From positions 10,673,722 to 10,737,721 of the forward strand of contig OZ037766.1 of the NCBI GenBank assembly GCA_964035545.1: 64,000 nucleotides of DNA. Reading direction: 5' to 3'. Shown piece after piece: positions 43,401-58,400 of the stretch. The DNA comes from Bugula neritina. Its lineage: Eukaryota; Bryozoa; Gymnolaemata; Cheilostomatida; Bugulidae. The stretch's first letter is position 1. Each line of letters opens with the position of its first letter. The translations under genes were made by a program, and so were the position numbers. The notes beneath the pieces are model-generated. The model was not told where the DNA came from, searched no databases, and saw only the letters and a program-made list of their open reading frames with translations.

Positions 43401-46400
43401 GTGGCTCAACCTACAATTAAAACAATATATACTAAGAAATCTTCAAACCTGATTAATTTATCATATAATTAAAATATCTATTTCATCAACTACAGTGTGA
43501 ATTAAAAAATCAGCTCAAAATAGTTGAACACATAATTGATAGAGCATTGCATAGTCTAAAATATATCTTTTTATCCTTAATGGCTTGAATAGCCAAGTTT
43601 CGCAACTTCTCTGAACAAGTTAGACTGAGGATAAAGCTTACAGCTTGAGTGACTGCCTTAGACACCCTATCCGTCTGCAACTCAGCTAGGAGTCCCTGAT
43701 AGTCAGTCAGCCCGCAGAAGACCTCATCCACGACCTTGGCATCTGCCTCACTTTCAAACTCAACAAACTGAGATATAAAGAGATCTCTACAGTACACACG
43801 TCCAGTCAAGTTCCTCGTAAACAGTTCAGTTGTCAGCTACAAAACAGATATATAAGATTACCAATTAATGTTTTCTACCAACACATTACACAGCCCATTA
43901 GACATAGCGAGTATTCAGTGAAGCCAAACTTTTCTAGCATTAAAAATAATAAATCATCTGCCAATATTGTGGAAAATCTTCATTTCCTCAACTACTAATT
44001 TTTTCGAGTTTAGATTGTTTTTAACCAATTACTTTATAAATACTGGGACTTCCATTTCAAATCTTTATTTTGCTTGCAATAAGTTAACAAATATATGAAA
44101 CATCAAATTATCTTGTAAACACGCATGTTATAGGCCTTTGGGACTTAATGCTGTTGAAATGCAGTTCAAATGATAACGAGATAAGAGTATCACACTACGA
44201 CAAACATGCATTAAGAAAAAAATGCATTGTGGTACATAGAAATCAAAGTCTGCATCTTATCTTAGAGTCTTGTGATGGTTTACATTACACTAATCTTGTA
44301 AATACCTCTATTGTAGGTATTTATATTCAACCTAAGTAAACAATATCCAACCCATTCAATATATTATTGCACCATCAAAAAGAATTGGATCTATTCTTCT
44401 ATATCACTGGGCATGTGATAAACAACAGGTGTTACACTTTTTCACTTAGACAGTATCGCCAAATCAAACTAGGAATAATATTATGTATATTTGACAGTAT
44501 ACCTTCATAGGGTCAATAAGGGTATTGAATACTGTGTCCACAATAATAGGTGGCAGTCTATTCTGGTTAATGATGTATTCTCGAATCTTGGTAGAGTTCT
44601 CAAACAGAGTGTTTAATGTAAGGCCATTAGCTAAATGAATAACATATTATACAGAATAACATTGTTGTTAATAAAAACAACTGCATGTATGTACAGCACA
44701 TTAGAACTGCAAGTAGTCATCATCATAACACTAAATTCTGCTGCACCCCACAGTAAGATTAAGGCTTACTTGGAAACTTAATATACAAATCCGATATTGT
44801 TTCATCGTTTTATTGATATAAACAGTCTCCATTACCAATAAAATGCTTTTTGAAGGTAGGTAATTGCATAGCAAAAGTGTTTGCTTTATTTTGTTTGCTA
44901 TAAACAAATACAAAACTTTTTGTAAACCAAATTTTTAACCCTATTTAAAATTTAAATTAGTCTATATGGCATGGCAATATGTTAAACTGTTTTTCTGCAA
45001 CCAAACTGAATATCTTTCTCACTTTCTAATTGTAGTTTTTATGTTTTGCCCAAATGTGAACAAAGAGCAATGTGACTGGTGGTCACATGCTCTTTTGTAT
45101 TTCCAAGCCAATCAAATAAACCTTTCATTTTGTACATACAAATTCTTTAAATAGATGAATGATTCTCATACTTTCAATTCACACTCAACACTGAGAACAA
45201 AACACTATTGAAATCACAATGTAAACTATTAACAAAAGCAAAAACTGCGTGCAATAATTGCTTAATGCACATGAAAACACTCACGCAGCAATTTCGTGTA
45301 TGATTCCAATAAACAAGATGAAACCGTGCGCATAAAGCACCTACCAGCTATATCAGCATACTGATCGACTAGTTGAATGGACATAACATCGATTATGTTG
45401 AAAACGTGTTTCGCTATTCTCCATTCTGTAGTATTTTCAAACATTCCCTCTAACTGCTCCATTATATCTGGCATCATGCTGGACAGCCTAGATATCATAA
45501 ATATATATAGTAGCAACAGAGTTTTTAATATAAACAATATCTGTTAGCATGGGATCCTTTAATCCTGAATAAAGCCACTGTTGCCCACCTGCTCTACCAA
45601 TTAATAACATAGATATAAATTATTTTTCAATATTTATATGGGTTCAGTAAAATTAAACTCTAATGTTCCAACAATGTTAAAAAATAACTCATACTTGTAA
45701 AGTTTACACTTACTGGGTAACGCTGCCCTGTGACATCACCAAACCGATGGTCTCATTGATAAACTCCGCCCACTGCTGCCAGTCGTACTGTTGAAAGTGA
45801 GTAGCATAACGTTGTGAAGAGTCGATAGAGATTTGTGGGAGGTCTGTAAGCTGTTTGGACATTCTCACCCAATCAATGGTGGGGATTGGTGCGGCCGGGT
45901 TGAATATATTTCTGATCTGTATAAAAATCCATATATACATATTCACAGCTCTAAATAAAAAATGTTTACGGAATTTGACAGTTTAAGCACTGCAGTAGCA
46001 GGTCCTATCGAATACAAGTAATATAATAATATATAGTGAATAACATTCTACAGCTATTCTGTAGCTTGTCATTATAATTTTGGAGACACACAACCGTGAG
46101 CTCAAAACACTCTAAAACTATGAAAGAATAAAAACAGCTCTGAATATAAGATATGCTTTTTGTCGCTTACATAAGCCATGTATGCGTTGCTGTCGTAGAC
46201 ATCGAGCACCTCGGCATAGAGAGCATTGGCGAGATTCTCATCACAGATGTCTTTCTCGAGTTCGGCCATCGGTAAGGAGTCGAGAGCACCTTTCCCGTAA
46301 AACCAGTCTTTCAATGTTTGGTTGCAGTCCAGTTGTACAATATTCAGTGGATTACCGGAAACTACCAACTCCACAATTTTGTTCATCTGTGATAAAATAA

Positions 46401-49400
46401 ATGGTTGTTATGCATCATAAAAACATAAAGTAGGGAGACATATACGATTTATGCTGAATCTGTGACATCACAGTCAATTTTGATAGTAAATGTTTGTGAG
46501 TAGAAAACTCCTCTGATTTTAAAAATGAGTGTTTGCCAAATTATCTCAATGTTGTGCAGCCGATATAAACCAGGCCATTAAAAGTGTTTGACTACCAAAT
46601 GGGGTTGCCTAGCTAAACACTGTCATATTTTAGGGTATAGTTTAAACAGCAGTTTAGCATTAGCAAATATAGTAATGATGGCTATGATAGCAGTATTATC
46701 AAACTAGGGCAAAACCTTTAGCTGCCTTCAAAGTTAATGTCACAGCTATAATCAATCAATGTCAATAACCAACATTAGGGACAATTTAGCAGTGTAGAGG
46801 TTAGTATTAAATAAAGAGCAATGCCAGCAGCCTTGAGGCTTGAGTAAATACCACAGCAGCTTACAATATAGAGCTGGTATTACCTTTCCAGGATCTTGTG
46901 CTGCTTGAATAGTTAAAGAAAACTTCTCTGGTCCATATCTCAACATCCAGTCTAAGATTCTTCCTATTCTTGAGTTTCCTTCCACAATTAGATCTGGAAA
47001 AATATTAAGCATAACAGTAGTTCAAATTTAGAGAGAGAGCTTGGACCTCCCCCCACCTTTACAAGATCAATTTAGTTTGGAGCAGAGGCTAAAATGAAAT
47101 ATTAGATACAACATATTTTGTAGACAAAGAAGCTGATTGCTTGAAATAACAAGTGTCACATATCCCTTAGAAACCTGATGTTATTCAGTAAAGAAACAGC
47201 CTTCTAAATCATTTTAACTCTATAGTTAGCATACCTTGCTGTTTCTGCATGACATCTATAGCTTGCTGAATGGTATGGTCGAATATAGCAATGTAGGGAG
47301 CCATTTCCTTCCAACCAGCTGAGTCTTCCATTGCATCACCCAATGTATCCATGATAGGGGCCATGCTGATAAAACATACATCATGCTATTTATACGATAT
47401 GTATTCATCAAAACAACAGAGCATAGACTGTGCAGGAGATGTTTTTTGTTAGTATTTTACTGGAATAACTTAACTTAATTCATCAAACTAGAAGTTTAGA
47501 AATTTAAACCATTTACTCGGCTTTGTTTCTATTAACTAGTTTCACCTTTAACCTACTGAATAAAAACAACGAAAGTTGAGATATCATTACTAACAGGCAG
47601 GCTAAAAGTAAGTCAAAATAATGTAGCCATATGCTGCAGCTACAGCATTTAGATGCTAAATCTATGCTAAAGCTTTACAACAAGTTGTGGACAGTGCTTG
47701 CAGTCAGCATTACTACACGCTGATGTCAATTCCATTGTACATTGCAAAGTTGACAAGCGCAATGTAGGCTATAAATGTTCATAATATTTACTAGCTGCAG
47801 CAGCTCTCTTCATTGTGAATACAAATCAACTCATAATATCCAACTGTTGATTCACCAGCAGCTCAGGATGTCAGCTAATTATAGAATTTAATAGCTGATG
47901 TTAACAGAGGTTATTGACCATTTTACTCATTGTTTGTGGCTCTCCTGAAATTTGGCTCAATTACATGTACAGAGGCAACGACCCTTTGATGAGCTTTGAC
48001 TTAATTAATTCTACTTACATTGAATATGGAAGGACATTGATGTACTTTTGCCACCCAAAGTTGTTCATCAGCAGCTGAAGAGATGGCAGATTATAGAGTC
48101 TGGTATTCACTATCACGTCTGCGAGCATCTCGTTTATACTTTGCTGAGTCAGCAGCTGAGCGGAGAGAGAGGCAAAGCTGTCATATCCTGCAGTTTCCAA
48201 GCTGGCGGGGTTGGTAAACGCCTCGACCACTTTATCAATCTGCAAGTAATTGATACTCAACAAATATACCATATATTATATTATATTACATTACATTATA
48301 TTTTGCTTACATTATATTATATTATATATTGTAGGTATGTTTAGAGTGCTGAACACAGCCTTTTATTTCCAATAAGTTATTTAGAGAGTATAGAGTCAGT
48401 AGGCCTACTATCTGTGCCTGAACTCGTAAGTTAATCTACACTACACAAGCAATGCCTTGAGTGGGCAGCTCTGTGTCACTTACACTTAAGAAGTAGCAGT
48501 TTAGTGACGATGTGTGGTCATTTTAAGCTGCAAACTAGGCTACAGAAGTTTCAAATTAGGTTCAATAATATTTTAACAGCTTAAGTTCTGCAATTTTCTA
48601 AAAAAACTTTGATTTGGGGGGGCGGTTAAAATTTTTGTAATAATATAAATCTTTTCGCTACATTTTTTATCTAGAACACAGGCTCTTCCAAATTTCACCT
48701 CTAACCTCAGAATTATTAACATGTAAACAAATTTTATCGGATTCATGTTTTTGCACAATTTTAACTACATGAAACCATTTGTTCTCAAAGGCAGTAAATA
48801 AATTCCTAACAAAACTGTTAGTTCATAAGAAATAAAAATAATAATCAGTATAATAGGAGATACTGAGAAATATATATAGCTGCTACACCTTGTTTACAGA
48901 GAATACCCAAATGGCGCTTGTAACCAGCACACACAGGTATGCAGCTTGTCCTCAAAACACTGTAATTTGTCATATTATGTTATGTAAAAAGGCATCACAT
49001 GAGGGCATAAACAGATAAAAGCAGATGATACATTAGCACTAGCATTTCTAGCAACTATGTTGGAAATGTTAGCATGTGAGATGATAATGTTCTTGTGTTT
49101 GCAGAGGGTATAGGGTAGAATACATGAGTTATACGTTTACTGGGTCAGTGAGGAAAGCTAAACATAATAGACAGGTTGGCCAAAGTCTTCATGAAATTTG
49201 AAAACTTGAAATCAAACATGAAAATTATCACAACTAATAAACTTTAATCCCTAAATTAGAAACAGTTCAATAATTTTATACAAGTTACTGACAAGCTGGG
49301 CATGTATAGGAGGTGGTTGATTGATTGATAAGGTCAATAGCCATGTGTGGTTTACAATAAGCTCAGTCAAAAATAATAAAAATATGTAAGAAACTTTAAA

Positions 49401-52400
49401 ACCACAACTTGAAGCAATCATACATATTGAGCATTACACAGAGAGAGAATGCTGTATTTAACACTTACTTTATCTTGAATTTCAGCTCCAATTCTAGCCA
49501 TGTGATCTGGTAAACCTTGAGGCATCACAAATGTCTGGTTATTACAGAGAACAGAAAGAAGATTTTGTTCTAGAGTTGGGTTTAAAGTTACTCCAAGGAC
49601 ACCTGTTAAACACAAACACAATGCAGTGTACTTGTTTGACCTATATTTCCTTTGTAACTATATTATGTTGGTTATAATGTTGTAATATTAATGTAATGTA
49701 TATCATAACATAGTATGTATGTACTAGTCATGTGCTACATCAACAGTTATTCTTTTCACATGACACCTTCATAACCGTGGGTATTCTAACCACCAGTAAT
49801 TATCATCAGGATGGGAGTACTACAGCACTATACAGCACCCACACTATGTATAACTACACTAAACCAATGAGCAATGTAGCCCCTATGACACTTCAGTACT
49901 GCTATGCTTATTATATGCTTTATTTCATGTTTGAGCATACATTGTATTATTTTGGAAAGTGACAGAGCATAATATTATCGATTTACAAAATTATCACTCA
50001 ACATTCCAGGCTAAAAGAATCACAGCTGGCCTAGAGCGATGATAAAATATTGTAAACTGCACATATTTTTTAAACTTTGCTTCGGACACACTGTTATAGC
50101 ACATGCTGCTGTACCTGACAAGTCGTTACACAACTGTGTTGCGAATTCACTTGAATTGCGAAGCATAGCTCGCACATTTCTGGGTGACATCAGCCCAGCA
50201 GCCAGTAACTCCTGAGTAGCGGCGTCCATGTTAATGAACATGGCTACGAACTTCTCCACTTCATTGTGACTGAAATACTCATCAGCTGTCTTAATGGCCT
50301 CTGAAAAATATTGTTACAAGGTATCCCAGAATCCTCATTAAAACAATCACATTTTTGTCTCAAGTTTGCAACCATGACACCTTAGGCGTAGCACGGGTTG
50401 TGGCTAACTCACAAGGTGCCAATTGGCAAACCGAGTGACAGTAAAAGTTGAGTAAGATAAAGCCAATAGAATAAATTAATATAATTAGTATAACTCAGGT
50501 TATGTTACTAACCAATTGATAAGTTAAAGGTGTCCACTGCCAGTTCACTAAAAAGATTCTGGATGATCAATTGAGATCTGATATACGGCCATATTGGGGT
50601 ATTCCTGAGTATGGACTCCGCAAACTCTAGACCAGTTGATATTGACCTACATTCAGCATTGGAATCATCATCTCAAGATCAACTGTCAGTTACACCAACA
50701 AATACAATCAATTATAAGGTTGAGCAACATTATGTTTCCTCATAGTTACACCACTCATAAGGAAACACTGTTTCTTATTATGTTAAACACATATAACTTT
50801 CACTCACATACTAAAGACATGGGAGAGTAAATGGCCCCTAATAGAAGTAGCTGCAGTAATCAAGAAATTGAGAAAATCCTGTGTTTTAGATTAGAAACGT
50901 AGCATAAAAAGTTAAGTTCTTGGCGAGAATTTCAAACCTCGCCCTAAACAAAAATTTGATAATAAAATTAAAGAACTTAGGCTATCTCAATTTCTCCACT
51001 ACTGCTCCTAATTATTCAATAATAAAATGCATCAAGAAGACATTTGAATGACATACTGGTAAATTATTTGGGTAGTTGACATGGAGCCATTAGCCATGCC
51101 TGCAAATGGAGTTTGAAACATGTTGAATATTTGGGTTGGATCAACATTAATGAGGCGTTCTATGAGTGTAGCGTATTTCTCAAAGTATTCCTGGAGCCTG
51201 ACTATCAGGTCCACCAAATCCCAGCCCGTCTGCACAATACTAGTCCAGTCCAATGAGCCATCACCAATCGTACTGTTTGAATACTTAGCAAACTGTAAAA
51301 TAAAATGGTTGGCCTTCATCCATAATATGCGAAAAATACAATAAGTACAAACGAAAGAATTGTAAAACCATTCAAACTCATTGGAAATACATTATTATAA
51401 CACATCTAAAGCAAATTGAAATTGATTTCAAAGCACCCACGTGTCTGCTGTGACAAAATAAATGTAGCAACATTACGTTAATTTTGTTCCATCAAAATAG
51501 CTATTTATAAGAAGTTAAAATGGCTACTAAGAGCAAGTGATGAAGTCATGATATTATATTCTGTGTTTATTACTCCGTTTCTATTGCTCCACATTATGTG
51601 GAATGGATGTCAATGCGAATTGATGCTCATATGAATGAGTTTGTGGTTGTAGTTTGCATGAACTTATGGTTGTGGTTTCATTCGATGCACAGTTCCTAAA
51701 GACTGAATGAAAAAATCCATTCCCATAATGTAAAGCCTGGAACAAATGTATAAGAATTCATTGTAGACAGATTAAATCAGAAAGCTACCTCCTCCAGCAG
51801 AGTGGCAAAGTTGGTCTTGCTGCTGAGTTCATTGAGGAAGGCTTGGGCATCAAGCTGACAGTATAGCAGGGCAGTAGAGTTGATGACCTTGTTGAGTCTT
51901 GCCATATCCACATTGTCCGGGTAATCAAAGATATGGAAAAATGATTCAACAGCCCAGCATCCGGTTTCATTATTGCTGCTGATAATCGAATTCTGCCATT
52001 GCATCATCTAGAGTACAAAAATCCAATATTACGTAATATTGAACAGCTTATTATGTCACAATGCATGAAATTCATGGAAGATATTATGAAATATTAAACC
52101 GTTTATTGCTACATGCACAGAATACATTTCTTTAAAGGTGAATGAAATGAAAAATGATATGGAAATCCATCAGCTAGAATTGGCCCCACAACTTTATTAT
52201 ATAATCACTGCAAATGCTAATGTCCTAAGCATGGCTGAAATATTTTTAAGTCAGCCTGGGCAAATCACCTATCACCAAACCTTTGGCCAGTGAAACAAAC
52301 CTTTGTAAGCTGAATACTAGATTGTCCAAGTACATCTAGTAGGTATTCAGAATCTGTGAGAGTGGAATTGAATAAATCTAAAATGGTCTGTCCACCATCA

Positions 52401-55400
52401 GTGTACAAGTTGCCGAGAGAAATTTTCATGTCTAAAATGCAGTAAGACAGTAAGTAATATCATATTAAACTAATCATACTGCATTTTGGTACACATTATT
52501 CACTTATATTATTATAATAGTACAATAATTACGATAGTAGCTAATAATTATAATAGCATAATGTCTTATCATACCTAAATTGCACATGAATCATATTACA
52601 TACATGGGTATTCGATATTATATTTACAAACATTCAATATGTTTTTTATTGTAATATATATAACAACGATATGTCATTTATATATTCATGTAGATATATA
52701 AATTAGTATTTCATATCGCTATTTCCGTATTATATTATTACATATCATGATATATTTGATTGAGCAATATAGAAAATTTAGAACAGATTTAAATAAGCTC
52801 TACATATTTGCAAGTGTAAAGTTTATAGGTTACTTTGTGCTGCAACACAGAGTTTCCAAGATTTATAAACTTGAGATTTTACAGAAGTTTACTAGTGAAC
52901 AGCCATTGCCATAAGCTGGCCATTATGTGTGATTTATGGCACAAAATCCAACAAACAACATCAGATAAAAAGTTAGCAGTTCCTTATACTTTTAGTAAAC
53001 TACACAGATAGTAAAAAGCCCCCCTCCTACTTGTCTTGAAATATCTACCTGGTAACTTTTCTAATGTATTAGACACCCAGCTAATGGCTTTGTTGAGGTA
53101 CCATATTCCCCTTTTGATGTCTTGCCATACTTGACTGTTGCCTGTTATTCGGGTAATCAAGGGATCAAATTTCTCTAGTAGTTCACCAATTCTGTAAGAA
53201 ATGACACCATGGATACATAAAAAACACTGTGGATATAATACTGTGGATATAATTTCATAGACATGCCTCGAAACACAGAAATGGTCGGCTAATGCAATAT
53301 CCTTACATAATTATGTTGATTGTAAAATTTTCCACATTATATTACAGCAATAAAATTTCTTTCCTCATATCCAAGTTGCCAAACTATATGAGATAATATG
53401 ATAAGAGGGAGGAGTAGAGTAATTAAACTGTAAGCTAATGACTTAATGGGTTAGATTTTGGAACATCAATATGTCAAGTGCAATATTAAAAGTACAACAC
53501 TCAGGCAAATCACTATATTATACGAACAAATTTAAAATGTAAACTAGTAAAAAAATTTATATGGTAAAGAGTGCGTAGAAATATCCCACATAATATTGCA
53601 GGCAACTGAGCCTCTCATCCATTTACAAATTCTTTTCACCAGGAAACTAAACATGTAACAGTCCGTATCAGAAGAAAACTTGTCACTCATAATAATATAG
53701 TATCCTCTATAAAATTCCAATAACTACATAACTGATAAAAAGTTGTTGTTTCAGAAGTTTAATCTGACACTCGTGACACATCACATGTTTAGACTAAATA
53801 ACAGTAACAAAATAGTGCAATATAAATGTATAAAAACATTGCAAAGTGAGCAGTTGCAAGTCTTGAAAAGGTTCGACAGCAAATAATTATGAGAAATGAG
53901 ATCAAGCAGCTAAGATGACACACTGAATGGTGAAATATGGAGTAGATCAAAACGTAAAGTGGGGATATGTAGAGTTATGCTCACATTTCCGGGCTCACTG
54001 GCATTGAGGCAGTGACTTGTTTAACAAATTCCAGCGCCTGCATGGTGAAGTCTAGGGCATTCTTAATGTTGGGCAGTTCCCTGGCTAGGCCTTCAAAAGA
54101 TGAGAGCTTGCTGACAATAGTCAGCATTTCCTGGATGTCTGATACTATGACTCCGGCATCAGGTGTCAGTACAGTCAGCATCTTCTTAACCTACAATTGC
54201 ACGACTTGATATTAAATATGGTCATACTAAAGTCGCAACAATTTTTCTTTTAAGAAAATAAAGTTTCATCAATATGTAGGTCTGATTTTAATTTGCAATA
54301 AAAGCATGATTGTTAAATACAAATACTTTCTGCTTAGTGTAGTTTAATCCATACTTTGTTAGTGAAATATATAAAAAAATAATTAGCAGAAAACTGTTAA
54401 GATGGACAAAATAATTTGTAGCAGAATGGCTATAAAAACTTTTAGAAAATATTGATGCAAATAAATATATCTCAGAAAAATACTAAGAATAAAATTCTTT
54501 TCCTGTTTTGATCATCAAGTTTGCAGTTTTATACTTACTAATGATATTACAGCTGGAACATTGAGTTGCTGCTGAAGAAGGTCCAGGATTTGGGCTTTAG
54601 TGCTGGTGTCCAGCTGACAGAGAGCCTGGTTGAGAGCCGACAGCGAGACGGAGGAAGTGGCTGGCAGCACTATGTATTTACTAAGGTAACTGGTGTTGTT
54701 GTCAGTGCACAGTTCAGAGTTTAGGTCTTGAATGATCTGTGCTCCCTGAATAATATAGCATATAATATATTGATTAATATAATATTATATAACATATTGA
54801 TTAATATAATATTATTTGCCATATAATAATTTGATTAATATAATATATATAATATATTATATTACATATAGCATAATATTTTGAAAAATATGATATACAA
54901 ATATATCATATAATATATTAATAAATATAAGATAATATATTGATAAATATAATATATTATATAGCAAAAATATATGTAAATTATAGTATACATATACTAT
55001 CACATGTAATATAAGATACTAATGAATATAATTTATCCTATATTATTACATCTGATATATACAGATTAACCTAAGTCTTCAACATTAAAACTAATGCAAG
55101 GCTTAAATAAGCTATAGAATTTAGCAGTTGGAATACGAGGAATGTGAATGCCGGGAAGAATTGTTAAAATTTCAACAAAAATATTCTCAAATATAGAACA
55201 CTGAAGCTCTAACAATCTCCTGCTATACATGGAAACATCCAGAGCCATGTTTTTGGTTGCTTTTGACTCATATAGCTGATACCAACCTAGTGACAAAACC
55301 TAATTTGATGTTTTTCTGGCAAGTTTCTGCAAATGTTATTGATCACAAGATCAGTAAAGATTCCATACCTGGGTCAGGTTGACTGTGGAGTTTAATATAG

Positions 55401-58400
55401 TATCCACCAAATTGTCATCAATCCCAAATGACTTCACCAGACTGTTCTTCAAAGCCTCAGCATCTTTGAACAAATCTCTGGTCAAAAGGCCTCCAGTAAT
55501 ATCTACAAGTTATAAAAACATAAAACTAGTCCAATATCATTAGGATAGTGTAATAATAATGGTCAACAGCAAAAAACATAGCATAGGATACAACTATGAA
55601 AAATATGATAAATACATCCTTTAAAAACAAATCAAAAAAATATATAGAAATAATCCAATATAATAAATTGTGTTATATTATAATTTAATAAAAAGAATTG
55701 TATGACCAAGTGATATCAAAATTATATTACACAAATGTTCAATATAGCCAACACCCAATTAACCTTAAGACAGGGGAAAGATGCCTTCCCTCTATATAAT
55801 AGCTCGTGAGGATGAATCACTTATCAAAACCGGTTATTTGATTCCAATGATATTAATGTTGACAATAACCCTACGCTTTTCCATATCTGCAGGAAAATTG
55901 TGTGAACTGTATTGCGTAGGATAATCCTACAGGCTTAGCACCACGACCTATTGTTTATCTAAACACAGCTTACTGAGAAATTCTTCTATCTCTGGGGTTT
56001 CCTCCAAGGTGATGGAGATTTGCTGGAGGGCTGGCGCCGCTTTCTCTACGCCAACAGATAGTTGAGTGAACAGAGATTGACTAGACTTGAGGGTGTCCTC
56101 TATGCTCTTCAAGGCACCGGTTCTCAGTCTATATTAAGATACGACACCATACACTTCATCTACACAGCAACACCTACACTTCATCTACACAACACCTACA
56201 CTTTATCTACACAACACCTACACTTTATCTACACGATAGTAGCTACACTTTATCTACACAACACCTAGACTTTATCTACACGATAGTAGCTACAACAACA
56301 TATTCCAGGTAGTTAATCTTGCTGGGCTGGGTGCAGAGACAAAACTTGCCAGCAAGAAGGATTAGAGAGTAGCCTATATATCATAATCAAAACCTCAATA
56401 ATAAAATTTTTTCCTAGTTTGGGATTAAAATTTGTGCCAAAAAAACTTAGTTTATATGGAGAATTTTATGGAAAGCAGCAGTTTAATTCTGTTAAATGAA
56501 AGCATATGCCTTATAGTCATTCCCAATAATAATAATATTCATTGCAAGCTATGTTATATAGTTTCAATAAGTTGCAATTGAATGACATGTTATAAGTGCT
56601 ACTATAGTGAAACATATCACTGTTTTCATAACAGAAAAGGTTGTAAGGAAGGTTTAACACTCAATACTGAAATTATCAGCTTAATAGGCCTACAGTTGAA
56701 GCTGTTAATATTGTCACTTGTGATCTTTGACCTAAGACTGGCCTTGAAACTTTATGAATACTTATAAAATAAATAACAGTCTTCCACTTTAACCTTTTCA
56801 TAAAGCTTAAAAACTAGTATTAGTAAAACATCAGAATGTACAATGGAAAACTTGGTGAATAACTACAGTTACACAGTCTATAGCTGAGTATAGATGTAGG
56901 AGGAAATTGGCTATAGAATATATTGTACTTTGTAGTGCTAGTCCATTTAGAGTTTAGACTCAAAATATTCGCTGTTAGCAGATGATAAGCTGGGTGGGGT
57001 ATACTAATAACCCACCAGCAGTTTGACAAGTGCTCACACTACTTAATAGGTTTTCATGTTCATAGAAATGGCCCAATAACAATTGGCAATCCATGACATC
57101 ATATATTGAACAGTTGATTGTGATGCAAAATAGGTTTACTTTACATTGTTGAAGGGCAGGTGTCCATTATTTGAAACACCTGAATATAGCTAGCCAATAA
57201 TATTAAAATAATAATAATAATATAATTTTAGTATAACACGACCTTCAAAACAAAAATTCACACAGGTGTCTTGCAAATATTTATAATTTTGAAAATAGAA
57301 AATGATGAATTATTAATTATGAGCAATTTTAATGGCCGTCTAATTCAAATAACAATCATTTAATGAGTTGCTGGTTTCTAACTAACGATAACATTTTTGT
57401 AGTTATAATCTAGATTTTAGAAGTAGCCCAGTAGTTGACATGGTTTGGAATAAATACTAAACAATAGCATACTAATTAAATATTTGTTTTAACCAATAAC
57501 AGTATTAACTGTCTTTGAACACCTGGTACAATAAAAATAATATGTTATTAGCCTTTTAATTGCATAGAAAAGGTGATCACGAATATCAGTAAGGCTGATG
57601 ACTATTAGTATAGGTCATAGGGCATCAAATGTTCCTAACATTGAAATCTATGGAATAAATATCTAATATGCCCTGGTGTAGACCACAGGATACTAAATTA
57701 AATAACTAGTGTTCACTCCATTGTATTAGTAGTATAAAGTTTAGTCATAGTATAGTCATGTACAGTGTAGTTATATTATAGCAATTAGTGTATGTGTAGC
57801 TATAGTGTTAGTAATGTATAGTGGAGTTATATAATGAGCAAAGTACGCAATATAGTCAAGTGAGTAGGGTATATATGTAGTAATAGTGTTAGTCATGTAC
57901 AGTAAAGTCATATTATAGTGATCAGTATATCCAGTCATAGTTATAGACATGCGTAGTAAGTAGAGTTATACTATAGTGATCAGTGTATCCAGTCATAGTT
58001 ATAGTCATGCATAGTAGAGCTATATTATAATTATCAGTGTATTCAGTTTCCATTGGGTTACCTTGATTGAACAAGAACTTCAGGATCTTGATCATTTATA
58101 CAGGAAGGTGTAGCATTCATATTGCACACATATGACTGCATGAGAGGTAGGAGGCCTGAGCTAGGCATTGCTCTGGGCTCATATTTACCTGTGAATAAAA
58201 AATGGTTTCACTAAGCAAAACACATTTATTAGTTTTACTAGTAACAGTGCACTATATCAACAATGCTGTTAATACCTAATAACCTTAAACTATGAAAACA
58301 CTCAACACTTAACCAGATAGGGTTGTTAAACAACATAATGGACAGCATAAAGATGTCTCCAGTGGAAGTTAAAGGCTTGACTATAGCTATGGAAAAGGTT

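Noticed and set aside
17247-55502. Interpretation as two or more separate genes
   Set aside because: No internal start, promoter-like region, stop or poly(A) context interrupts the array, and all exon junctions from 59712 to 583 keep one frame; only one TM1 and one set of core domains exist.
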